NCBI GenBank assembly: GCA_017617495.1
Contig: JAFZWD010000058.1
Span: 1-64,000, forward strand
Length of the DNA: 64,000 nucleotides
Reading direction: 5' to 3'
Origin: Bacteroidales bacterium
GTDB lineage: Bacteria > Bacteroidota > Bacteroidia > Bacteroidales > UBA932
Numbering within the stretch: position 1 is the first letter of the stretch; every line of letters starts with the position of its first letter. Below, piece by piece: positions 1 through 7,346 of this stretch. The notes beneath the pieces were generated by a model, which saw nothing but the letters and a program-made list of their open reading frames with translations, was not told where the DNA came from and did not search any database. Position numbers and translations under genes: made by a program.

Positions 1-96
1 AGTAAAAGCAGGAGTGTGCGGGGCTTGCCTACTAGCAAGGGACCATTATTTTAAATCAATGCTGTAAAATGGGAAAATAATGGGAAAAGAAATAGA
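1..96. other. left-edge sequence without a recognisable gene
   Basis: One plus-strand frame stays open from base 2 to a stop near base 67 and could be the last 21 codons of a gene that begins outside the window. The stretch is too short to identify. The remainder is A-rich and leads into the hairpin after tRNA-Arg. The 3' end of tRNA-Arg points this way, so an integrated element could lie just outside, but nothing here proves it. Confidence 0.3.
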
Positions 97-132
97 AAAA
101 ACCGCATTAGAAGCACTTCTAATGCGGTTTTT
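97..132 (-). terminator. intrinsic terminator after tRNA-Arg (probably bidirectional)
   Basis: This is a perfect 16-bp inverted repeat (97-112 and 117-132) with a 4-base loop. It has A-runs at one end and T-runs at the other, so it can act in both directions. It lies 2 bases past the 3' end of the minus-strand tRNA-Arg and is the natural end of the rplS/tRNA-Arg transcript. Confidence 0.85.
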
Positions 133-134
133 CG

Positions 135-208
135 TGACTCCCACAGGACTCAAACCTGTAACCTTTTGATCCGTAGTCAAATGCTCTATTCAATTGAGCT
201 AGGGAGCC
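135..208 (-). tRNA. tRNA-Arg (anticodon ACG)
   Basis: On the minus strand the sequence folds as a 74-base cloverleaf. The acceptor stem is GGCTCCC/GGGAGTC (one G-U pair), the D-arm is GCTC/GAGC, the anticodon stem is TTTGA/TCAAA with loop CTACGGA (anticodon ACG), and the T-arm is ACAGG/CCTGT. The discriminator base is A and CCA is not encoded. It starts 37 bases after the rplS stop codon on the same strand and is probably co-transcribed with it. Confidence 0.93.
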
Positions 209-245
209 GGATCGGGTTCCGGACTGGGCCGGATTACCGGGGTTT

Positions 246-626
246 TTATTCGGCAGCTTCAGCCTTGTGAACGAAGGTGCGTTCCTTGATGCGGGCCTTC
301 TTGCCGGCGAGGTCGCGGATGTAGAATATACGTGCGCGACGCACTTTGCCGTACTTGTTCACGGTTATGCTGTCGATGAACGGCGACTGGTAGGGGAAAA
401 TCCTTTCCACTCCGACACCTCCGGACACCTTGCGCACGGTGAAAGTGCGGGTGAGGGGGGTTGCGCCGCTTATCTGGATGACCACACCGCGGAAATCCTG
501 GAGACGGAACTTGTCGCCTTCCTTGATTTTGCAAGTGACGGTGATGGTATCACCAGCCTTGAATTCAGGGTACTTTGCAACGTTCTCGTTTGCGAAAGCC
601 TGTTCTGCTACTTTAAGTAAATCCAT
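246..626 (-). CDS. rplS: 50S ribosomal protein L19
   Basis: Ribosomal protein L19 lies at the interface of the two ribosomal subunits. The 126-residue product has the full family length and shows the family's conserved core, including DFRGVVIQ near residue 45, TFTVRK, GVGVERIFP and a basic KVRRARIFYIRD stretch. The C-terminal tail (VHKAEAAE) is short and acidic. A TATCTTTG box 66 bases upstream (692-699) gives it its own promoter, and tRNA-Arg with a strong terminator follows. The gene stands apart from trmD/rpsP, its partners in many other bacteria. Confidence 0.97.
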   Translation of the reverse strand: MDLLKVAEQAFANENVAKYPEFKAGDTITVTCKIKEGDKFRLQDFRGVVIQISGATPLTRTFTVRKVSGGVGVERIFPYQSPFIDSITVNKYGKVRRARIFYIRDLAGKKARIKERTFVHKAEAAE

Positions 627-691
627 ATCTTAATGTCCAAAATATTGCAGCGTCATGGAACCGTTCCTCGAGAGGCTGCTCAAGCGGGTTG

Positions 692-699
692 CAAAGATA
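692..699 (-). promoter_or_regulatory. Bacteroidota -7 promoter box for rplS
   Basis: Read on the minus strand this is TATCTTTG, a perfect match to the TAnnTTTG box of the Bacteroidota housekeeping sigma factor. It leaves an rplS leader of roughly 60 bases. No convincing -33 TTTG element was found. Confidence 0.65.
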
Positions 700-742
700 G
701 GAATAATTTTGAACCTGACAAATCTTTTTTATAAAAAATCGC

Positions 743-750
743 TACCTTTA
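743..750 (+). promoter_or_regulatory. candidate -7 promoter box for the CE7-like esterase
   Basis: TACCTTTA differs from TAnnTTTG only at the last base and lies 20 bases before the ATG at 771, downstream of an A/T-rich stretch. This is a weak call because of the mismatch. Confidence 0.4.
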
Positions 751-770
751 CTCTGTAAAACCGATAATCA

Positions 771-2093
771 ATGAAAAGATTCCTTTTAATTGCAGCCGGA
801 ATGCTGCTCTGCGCGGCCGCCTGGGGCCAGAAATTTATCGACGACGTGGTACTGAGCCTGGCGAACAGCACCGAAGGCATTTACGCCAAAGGCGACACCA
901 TCATCATATTCGCTGAAAGTGCGGAAATGAAGGACGCTGTATTCCAGGTATACATCAACGGAAAAGTTCTGGAAAAGTATCCGGCAACTATTCCGGCCGG
1001 CAAGTCTGAGGTATTCCGAGCCGTATACGATGAGCCCACCGCCCTTATGCTCCGGGTAAACAACCCCGAAAACAAAGATGACAATACTATGATCGGAGCT
1101 ATCGTAGCTCCGGAAGAATTCCAGCCGGGCTTCGAAGAGCCGGCGGACTTCAAGGCATTCTGGGACAATGAGCTCAAGAAGATGCGCAAGATGAAGATGA
1201 AGGCCAAACTCACTCCCGTGGAAGCGCCCGAGAGGGACAGGGGCAAGATCGAGTGCTGGCATCTGGACATCAACTGCATCGGCGGCGCGCCCGTAAGCGC
1301 CTACCTTGCCATCCCTGTGGATGCCAAGCCGGGAACGCTGCCCATCTGCATCTCGCTGCACTCTGCCGGAAAAATCACCAAGCCTACCGTCCGCTCCAAT
1401 CTGAAGATGGCTGTGAAGATGGCTAAATACGGCGGCGGAGCCATCGGCCTGGACATCAACGCCATCGGTATGCGCGACGATGCCGACGAAAGCTATTACG
1501 AAGAGCTTCAGAAGTCCATCGGAGGTTACGCATCCCAGCTCATAACCACTCACGACGAGTATTTCTTCCACGGGATGTTCCTTAGGCTCGCCAGGGCCCT
1601 GGATTATCTGTGCTCCCGCCCGGAATGGGACGGCAAGCGTGTGATGGTTACCGGAGGCAGCCAGGGCGGAGCCCAGAGCGCGGCCATTGCCGGCCTCGAC
1701 AGCAGGGTAACACACGTGGTTGTGCGCGTGCCCGCCATGTGGGACATGGGAGGCAAGCTCGCCGACCGCAGCAGCGCCTGGCCTAAACCCCTCGAGCGCA
1801 ACAAGGACAACCCCGAAGCTGCGAAGCTTGCAGCATACTACGACGGAAGCAACTTTATGCGCTACTTCACCGGCAAACTCTATGTAAACGTGGGCCTTAT
1901 CGATACCACCTGCCCTCCTGCAAGCGTTTGGTCGGTATTCAACGTCTGCCCTGCGGCCAGCAAGGAAATCCACGCCTGCCCCTGGCTGGGACACGGCAAA
2001 TACTCCCTGCCTGCCGAGAAGGGTAAAGAGGTTAAAAGAGGGATGGACAGGCGGATGGAAGACGCCTGCAAGACCTTTATGCTGGAAGAATAA
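771..2093 (+). CDS. secreted CE7-like acetylxylan esterase / cephalosporin-C deacetylase family protein
   Basis: This is a predicted secreted alpha/beta-hydrolase that would remove acetyl groups from xylan-type oligosaccharides. A signal peptide covers about residues 1-19 (ending AAAWGQ). A beta-rich N-terminal region (about 25-120) precedes the hydrolase domain. The nucleophile elbow is GGSQGG with Ser297. Asp378 in IDTTCPP and His408 in LGHG complete a likely triad. The usual CE7 His-Glu pair is His-Gly here, and the RGQ motif is not clear (IGMRD at the expected place), so this is a divergent member. It stands alone, converging on dnaJ with a 4-base gap. The substrate is inferred only from the family. 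Confidence 0.85.
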   Translation: MKRFLLIAAGMLLCAAAWGQKFIDDVVLSLANSTEGIYAKGDTIIIFAESAEMKDAVFQVYINGKVLEKYPATIPAGKSEVFRAVYDEPTALMLRVNNPENKDDNTMIGAIVAPEEFQPGFEEPADFKAFWDNELKKMRKMKMKAKLTPVEAPERDRGKIECWHLDINCIGGAPVSAYLAIPVDAKPGTLPICISLHSAGKITKPTVRSNLKMAVKMAKYGGGAIGLDINAIGMRDDADESYYEELQKSIGGYASQLITTHDEYFFHGMFLRLARALDYLCSRPEWDGKRVMVTGGSQGGAQSAAIAGLDSRVTHVVVRVPAMWDMGGKLADRSSAWPKPLERNKDNPEAAKLAAYYDGSNFMRYFTGKLYVNVGLIDTTCPPASVWSVFNVCPAASKEIHACPWLGHGKYSLPAEKGKEVKRGMDRRMEDACKTFMLEE

Positions 2094-2097
2094 CCTG

Positions 2098-3261
2098 CTA
2101 GAAGTAACTGCTCTCCTTTTCGAACAGCGCCTTGTCCTCGCGTGAAGGATCGGGCTTGACAGCATCGGTGGCGGCGAGTTTCTCGACCGCCTCCTTTGCA
2201 TCTCCCTTGAGCTTGCGCGGGATCCACACAAGAATCTTCACATACAGGTCGCCGTTGCCGTAACCGTTTACGGCAGGCAGACCCTTGCCACGGAGGCGCT
2301 GGACGGTGCCCGACTGGGTGCCGGCTTCAATTTTTAGCTTCTGGGGGCCGTCCAGGCAGGGAACCTGGATCTCGCACCCGAGCATCGCCTCGGTAACCGA
2401 AATCACGCGCGTATAGAAGAGATTCTCCCCTTCCCTCTTGAGCTGGGGATGCGCCTGCTCCTCGATCACGACCAGAAGGTCGCCGTTGACGCCGCCGCGC
2501 GGGGCGCTGTGTCCCTCGCCGCGAAGGCTCAGCTGCATGCCGTTCTCGACGCCTGCGGGGATGCGCACGCGAACCGTCTCTTTCTTACGCTCGAGGCCTG
2601 TTCCCTTGCAGCGGGGGCAGGGATTGGAAACTATCTTTCCTTCGCCATGGCATTGCGGGCAAGTCTGCGCCGTGGTCATGAAGGCCATGCGCTGATATAC
2701 CTGTCCCCTTCCCTGGCAGGTCGGGCAGACCTTGATGTCGGAAGCGTTCTTTGCGCCGCGTCCGCCGCAGTCCGGGCAGGGACGGTTGCGCTCGATCACC
2801 ACTTCCTTTTCGCAGCCCTTGGCGATTTCTTCCAGGGTGAGGCGCACGCGTGTGCGGATATCGCGCCCCCGCATTACGCTCGGGCCGCGCTGGCGTCCGC
2901 CGCCGAAGAGGTCGCTGAAGCTGAAGCCACCCCCGAAGCCGCCTCCGAAGAGGTTGTTGAGAATATCGTCCAGATTGCCGAAGCCGTGGCTGAAGTCAGG
3001 CCCCGCCTGGCCGTCGACGCCGGCAAAGCCGAACTGGTCGTAACGGGCCTTCTTGTCGGGGTCGGACAGCACCGAGTAGGCCTCGGATGCCTCCTTGAAC
3101 TTATCCTCCGCGGTCTTCTTTTCGGCATCGCTGCCGCTCACCCAGCGGTCCGGATGCCACTTGAGGGCCGCCTTGCGGTATGCCTGCTTTATGTCGTCGA
3201 GACTGGCGCTTTTATCTACGCCCAGAACCTCGTAGTAATCTCTTTTCTCTGCCATAGCCAT
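2098..3261 (-). CDS. dnaJ: chaperone protein DnaJ (Hsp40)
   Basis: DnaJ is the co-chaperone that delivers unfolded proteins to DnaK and stimulates its ATPase. The full class I layout is visible: a J domain with HPD at residues 36-38, a Gly/Phe-rich linker (FGGGFGGGFSF), four CxxCxGxG zinc repeats (CPDCGGRG, CPTCQGRG, CPQCHGEG, CPRCKGTG) and the C-terminal substrate-binding domains. The J domain carries a short insertion after HPDRW (VSGSDAEKK). I chose the ATG at 3261; the ATG at 3255 (MAEKRDYYE) is equally possible. grpE lies 6 bases upstream, so the two are one operon. dnaK is not in the window. Confidence 0.97.
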   Translation of the reverse strand: MAMAEKRDYYEVLGVDKSASLDDIKQAYRKAALKWHPDRWVSGSDAEKKTAEDKFKEASEAYSVLSDPDKKARYDQFGFAGVDGQAGPDFSHGFGNLDDILNNLFGGGFGGGFSFSDLFGGGRQRGPSVMRGRDIRTRVRLTLEEIAKGCEKEVVIERNRPCPDCGGRGAKNASDIKVCPTCQGRGQVYQRMAFMTTAQTCPQCHGEGKIVSNPCPRCKGTGLERKKETVRVRIPAGVENGMQLSLRGEGHSAPRGGVNGDLLVVIEEQAHPQLKREGENLFYTRVISVTEAMLGCEIQVPCLDGPQKLKIEAGTQSGTVQRLRGKGLPAVNGYGNGDLYVKILVWIPRKLKGDAKEAVEKLAATDAVKPDPSREDKALFEKESSYF

Positions 3262-3267
3262 CAAGTA

Positions 3268-3783
3268 TTATGCACCTACGACCACCTTGGCATAACGCAG
3301 CACCTTGCCGTTGAGCTTGTAGCCCGTCTGCACCACGTCTATCACCATTCCCTTCTGCTCCGGAGCCGGGGCGGGGAACTGCGTGACAGCCTCGTGAAGG
3401 TCGGTGTCGAACTTCTGCCCGCGGGCCTCGATAACCTCCAGGCCGCGCGTTTTGAGATATGCCATCAGCTTGTTGTATATAAGGGCAGTGCCTTCCTTTG
3501 CAGCCTCGTCAGAAGACTTCTCGAGAAGCGCAATCGCCCTCTCGCAGTCGTCCAGCACAGGGAGAAGCCCCTCGATAGTGTCGGCCGCAGCCGAACTGAC
3601 GAGCGACAGCCTTTCCTCGGCGCTGCGACGGCGGAAAGTCTCGAATTCCGCCATCAAGCGGATGTAATCGTCGTGCTCCTTGGCGAGCTTCGCTTCCATT
3701 TCTTCCAGCTTCTTCTTGAACTCTTCCTTTGGTTTAGGCTGCTTGGCGGCCTGCTGTTTATTCTTTTCGTCTGCCATATTCAT
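3268..3783 (-). CDS. grpE: nucleotide exchange factor GrpE
   Basis: GrpE releases ADP from DnaK. The product is about 171 residues: a Lys/Glu-rich N-terminal coiled coil (about 10-45), the long dimerisation helix (EFETFRRRSAEER) and the C-terminal beta-wing ending in GYKLNGKVLRYAKVVV. The reading frame stays open upstream, but the ATG at 3783 (MNMADEK) or 3777 removes an implausible basic leader. The 91-base gap to the preceding permease gene holds a perfect CTGACA-TTC-TGTCAG palindrome and a possible sigma-54-like element, so grpE-dnaJ probably has its own stress promoter. Confidence 0.95.
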   Translation of the reverse strand: MNMADEKNKQQAAKQPKPKEEFKKKLEEMEAKLAKEHDDYIRLMAEFETFRRRSAEERLSLVSSAAADTIEGLLPVLDDCERAIALLEKSSDEAAKEGTALIYNKLMAYLKTRGLEVIEARGQKFDTDLHEAVTQFPAPAPEQKGMVIDVVQTGYKLNGKVLRYAKVVVGA

Positions 3784-3836
3784 AGTTTTTGCGGCCCCGG
3801 AAGGCGCATGTGCCGAACGGGACCGCTTCAGTTTCA

Positions 3837-3878
3837 ATCAAATCTTCTGCCAAGCCGGAAACGCTGACATTCTGTCAG
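3837..3878 (-). promoter_or_regulatory. candidate stress-response control region of grpE-dnaJ
   Basis: A perfect palindrome of two 6-base arms with a 3-base spacer (CTGACA / TGTCAG, 3864-3878) overlaps the stop codon of the upstream permease. Just downstream in the direction of transcription, 3837-3853 reads TTGGCA-N5-TTTGAT on the minus strand. That resembles a -24/-12 sigma-54 promoter except that the -12 GC is GA. It sits about 55 bases before the grpE ATG. The palindrome is seen directly; its function is inferred. Confidence 0.4.
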
Positions 3879-5170
3879 GACCTGCGGATGCGCTCCAGGC
3901 GTTCGGCCAGTTTCTCGCCGTGCTCCTGAATACGCGCGCGACGCCTTGCATGCGCCTCGATAAGGGCGCGGTTGATTTCGTCGCGGTGGCGGATGACGAA
4001 GTTCTCCAGATAGACCGCCACGCAGGCAGTAACGAAGTATACCATCGTCTGGATGTGTATAGCACGCACCAGGTCCAGCTCGGTCACGAGGTCCGCACCT
4101 GCGGTGTTCATATTGATGAACGCCCTTGCCCCGAAGGTACCCGGGAAGATGTAGGAGAAGTACTTCCAGAAGGTCGGGAATGCGCAGCTGGGCCAGCTGC
4201 AGCCGGTCAGGAACACGCAGACCGGCGATATGAACAACAGCAGCAGGAACACAGATTCGCGGCGGGTGATGAAGGTGCTCCAGGTCATCGAGAAGAACAC
4301 GCAGTCGGTTACGAAGATGAACACCAGGTACGCTATGTCCCAGAAATCACCCCTCTGCGGGAACCGGAAGATGGCTGGCACGACTGTAGTAATCCAAAGG
4401 CCTATTGCCATGAACATCAGCCAGTATACCAGACCGCGGCCCAGCACTATACGGCCCACTCCCCTGTTTCGCATAGCACCCGGAAGGGTGGCGAAACTGC
4501 GGTTTTCCTCGCGCATGGTTCCCGCCGCAAGGCTCATTCCGTAGAACATCACCTGCTGGATAATCAGCATCAGGATGGCCGAAATCAGGAAGATACTGTA
4601 CGAAAACGCCGGGTTGTAGGGATTGTTCTCGTCGTATCGGACGGTGTACACGCTCTGGTCCGCTTCCTGGTCCGTCATGCCTTCGAACGAGTAGCGCTCT
4701 ATCTTTATGTCGTTTATCTCCTGCAGCATCACGAACTCGCTGCCTATCAGGAGGTTCTTGTAGTAGAGGAAGCTGCTCATATCCGCATAGATCGAGAACT
4801 TGGCGGTCTCGCCCCTGGCAAGCGCATCGTCGAAATCGGCAGGTATGTAAATAATGCCGTTGACCTTGCGGGCCTGGAACAGCTCGCGTGCCTCGTTCAT
4901 GTCGGTGCAGTGATATGCTATCTTAAGCTCGCGCGTAGCGTCCACTTCGCGCAGATACCTGCGGCTGACGCTGCTGCAGCTGTTGTCCACCACCGCTATT
5001 GGAGTATCCTCCAGCACTCCGTTCTTATATATATAATTGTATAAGAGCGGATAGAGGAAGCCGGCCACGACGAAGATAATCATCACTCCGCCGTCCGTCA
5101 CAAGGAGCCTGAGCTCCCTGCTGAAGATGCCCAGGGCATCGCGGAAGAAGTTTCTGAGATATCCTGCCAT
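3875..5170 (-). CDS. ABC-2 type transporter permease (YhhJ/DrrB-like), second of a pair
   Basis: This is an inner-membrane permease of the ABC-2 superfamily with 431 residues. It has an N-terminal membrane helix (about 27-47, FVVAGFLYPLLYN), a periplasmic domain of about 180 residues (starting IAVVDNSCSS), then five to six membrane helices. The cytoplasmic C-terminus is Arg-rich (RRRARIQEHGEKLAERLERIRRS). It follows the other permease by 3 bases and belongs to the TolC-HlyD-permease-permease operon. No ATP-binding subunit is encoded anywhere near, although this family normally needs one. Confidence 0.9.
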   Translation of the reverse strand: MAGYLRNFFRDALGIFSRELRLLVTDGGVMIIFVVAGFLYPLLYNYIYKNGVLEDTPIAVVDNSCSSVSRRYLREVDATRELKIAYHCTDMNEARELFQARKVNGIIYIPADFDDALARGETAKFSIYADMSSFLYYKNLLIGSEFVMLQEINDIKIERYSFEGMTDQEADQSVYTVRYDENNPYNPAFSYSIFLISAILMLIIQQVMFYGMSLAAGTMREENRSFATLPGAMRNRGVGRIVLGRGLVYWLMFMAIGLWITTVVPAIFRFPQRGDFWDIAYLVFIFVTDCVFFSMTWSTFITRRESVFLLLLFISPVCVFLTGCSWPSCAFPTFWKYFSYIFPGTFGARAFINMNTAGADLVTELDLVRAIHIQTMVYFVTACVAVYLENFVIRHRDEINRALIEAHARRRARIQEHGEKLAERLERIRRS

Positions 5171-5173
5171 AGC

Positions 5174-6340
5174 CTAGTTCCTGTTATAATCCTGATAGAT
5201 ATAGGCATGCTTCAGCCGCCTCAGCACGAGGTAAGGCATAAAGAGGAAGCACAGCATGCCCACGGCATAGGGATACCATCCGGCAAAGCCCGAAGCGAAG
5301 ATGCCCTCCTGCACGTAAAACATATAGTAGTGGCGCAGCGGAAACACCCATGTGAAGATGGCCACGGGCCCGGGGATAGCCTCCGCCGGGAGGGTGAATC
5401 CCGTGAGCGAAAGCGCCAGCACGCTGTAAAGCGAGCCTATGCTGAGGGCGAAGCGGCACACCGGCACGCAGCCGATTATGAAGATGCCCACGCACTCCGA
5501 TGCCAGGACCATCAGGAAGATGCCCAGAAGCATGCTGCCGAAGTGCCCCGCCATGGGGAAGTGCATCCAGCGGTAGAGTATTACTTCCAGGGAGAAGCCG
5601 ATGGCCGTAAACAGGAGCGTGTAAAGGCTGAGCTTGCCGAGAATCGCACGGCCGATGCCGCCGGAAATCTCCAGCAGGTGCCTCGACGTGCCGTATTTCA
5701 ACTCCGTCCCGAAAGCGTAAATGGTAAGTATCACTATCACCATCTGCAGCATTCCCGGAAGCATCATATTTGCAAGATAGGCGCCGTAATTCATGGTGGC
5801 GTTGCCGATCTGGTGAACGTCCACGTCTATCGGGCGAAGCATCCCCTCGATACGGCTCTCGGGCACTCCCTTCTTGCGGAGAATCTCGCGCTGGACAGCT
5901 CCCGAACTGAGGTTGCTCATCAGCAGCAGATCCTTCCACGCAAGCGAGCCTCCGAGAAGGTACAGGCCGTTGATATAGTAAGAGATAGTAGGCTGGCGGA
6001 AACTCTGGATATCCCGGTTGAAGCCCTCCGGGAGCACGCATACGGAAGTGATTTTGCCGCTCTGCATATCCCTTCTGGCCTCGGCGAAGCTGTCGTAACG
6101 GACCACCTTGCCAATCTGGGTTGCATCCAGCTGCTGCACGAACAGCCTGGAGGTACTGCTGCCGTCCAGATCCACCACTCCGATGGGCACGTCGCTCGGC
6201 ACGCCTTCCTTGAGAAAACTCAGGTAGAAGACGGTGCAGAACAGCATCACCACGACGGAGCCCATGAGGTAAATCGGGCGGCGGGCCCAGATCCTCACTT
6301 CCCTTCCGGCTACTGCAATTATGCTTTTCAGCAGATCCAT
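5174..6340 (-). CDS. ABC-2 type transporter permease (YhhJ/DrrB-like), first of a pair
   Basis: The 388-residue permease has the same architecture as the next gene: membrane helix at about 23-42, a periplasmic domain beginning IGVVDLDGSSTS, and five C-terminal helices. The two share the pattern IxVVD(L/N)xxSS after the first helix, which points to an old duplication and a heterodimer. It lies 4 bases after hlyD. The expected role is to move drugs, lipids or another small molecule to the HlyD-TolC conduit. The substrate cannot be read from the sequence. Confidence 0.9.
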   Translation of the reverse strand: MDLLKSIIAVAGREVRIWARRPIYLMGSVVVMLFCTVFYLSFLKEGVPSDVPIGVVDLDGSSTSRLFVQQLDATQIGKVVRYDSFAEARRDMQSGKITSVCVLPEGFNRDIQSFRQPTISYYINGLYLLGGSLAWKDLLLMSNLSSGAVQREILRKKGVPESRIEGMLRPIDVDVHQIGNATMNYGAYLANMMLPGMLQMVIVILTIYAFGTELKYGTSRHLLEISGGIGRAILGKLSLYTLLFTAIGFSLEVILYRWMHFPMAGHFGSMLLGIFLMVLASECVGIFIIGCVPVCRFALSIGSLYSVLALSLTGFTLPAEAIPGPVAIFTWVFPLRHYYMFYVQEGIFASGFAGWYPYAVGMLCFLFMPYLVLRRLKHAYIYQDYNRN

Positions 6341-6344
6341 CGCA

Positions 6345-7334
6345 TTACTCTGAAGCCACCAGCACAGTCATTCCGGGACGGAGCCCCTCTACCACCTCAG
6401 AAGGCACTGCACGCACCTCGAAAGTCTTGGCGTCGTACATATCGGTTTCCTTGGTAGCCTTCCATGTGGCATAGGATTCACGCACCGCCATATAGTTCAC
6501 GACAGCCTTGAAGCGTACGCCGTCGAGTGCGGGGACGCTGAGCGTGAGTTCGTCGCCCACCGACATTCCGTGGAGATAATCCTCGCGGATGTTGAATGTA
6601 AACCAGAGGTCCGCCAGGTCGGTGACCGTCATGATCGGGGAACCGGTTCCCACAAGCTCGCCTGTCTTGGGATAAATGCTGGAGACGATGCCGTCGGCGG
6701 GACTCACCAGATAGAGTTCGTCCAGATAGGAGTTGACCTCCTGGATTGCGCCGTCGGCCTGGGCCACAAGTGCCCTTGCGGCCTGCTTATCCTCTTCGCG
6801 CGCTCCGTTTACCGCCATGTCGTACTGGCTCTTTGCGGCCTTGGTCTGCGCAACCGCCGCATCGTAACGGGCCTTGGTTTCGTCGTATTTCTGCGCGGCG
6901 ATAACCTTCTGATCATACAGGTTCTTGACGCGCTCGAAAGACTTGCGCATCACATCCTCCTGCACAAGGGCCTGCTGCCAGAGCTCGTACGCTCCGGTAA
7001 TCTGCTCCTTGCGGGCGCCGTTGCTGGCCTTGTTGCTCTGGGCCTGTGCGGCGGAACGGGCGGCGCGGGCCTGTGCGAGCTTTGCCTTCACCTGGGGGGA
7101 ATTGATGAACGCCAGGGTATCGCCCCTGCGGACGTTCTGTCCCTCGCGCACGTAAATCTCCTCCACGCGGCCCGGGACCATGCCGGACACCCTGTACTCG
7201 GATGCCTCGACCTCACCCTGGATGACGTGGGGACGCGGTTTGCTTACGAAATAGCCCACGATGGCTATGGCCGTGACAATTGCGACCAGGGCCAGGAGGC
7301 CGAGAATCAGATTGTAGTTTTTCTTGTTTTTCAT
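6345..7334 (-). CDS. HlyD-family periplasmic adaptor (membrane fusion protein)
   Basis: This protein bridges the inner-membrane permeases and TolC. It has a cytoplasmic MKNKKN start, one membrane anchor (about 9-28), a split lipoyl-like domain (GRVEEIYVREGQNVRRGDTL and VSPADGIVSSIYPKTGELV), a long Ala/Gln-rich coiled-coil hairpin (about 85-200) and a C-terminal beta-barrel region. At 329 residues it matches YhiI/EmrA-type adaptors. It is followed by the first permease after 4 bases and preceded by the TolC gene by 12 bases. Confidence 0.92.
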   Translation of the reverse strand: MKNKKNYNLILGLLALVAIVTAIAIVGYFVSKPRPHVIQGEVEASEYRVSGMVPGRVEEIYVREGQNVRRGDTLAFINSPQVKAKLAQARAARSAAQAQSNKASNGARKEQITGAYELWQQALVQEDVMRKSFERVKNLYDQKVIAAQKYDETKARYDAAVAQTKAAKSQYDMAVNGAREEDKQAARALVAQADGAIQEVNSYLDELYLVSPADGIVSSIYPKTGELVGTGSPIMTVTDLADLWFTFNIREDYLHGMSVGDELTLSVPALDGVRFKAVVNYMAVRESYATWKATKETDMYDAKTFEVRAVPSEVVEGLRPGMTVLVASE

Positions 7335-7346
7335 ATAGCGTTGCTT

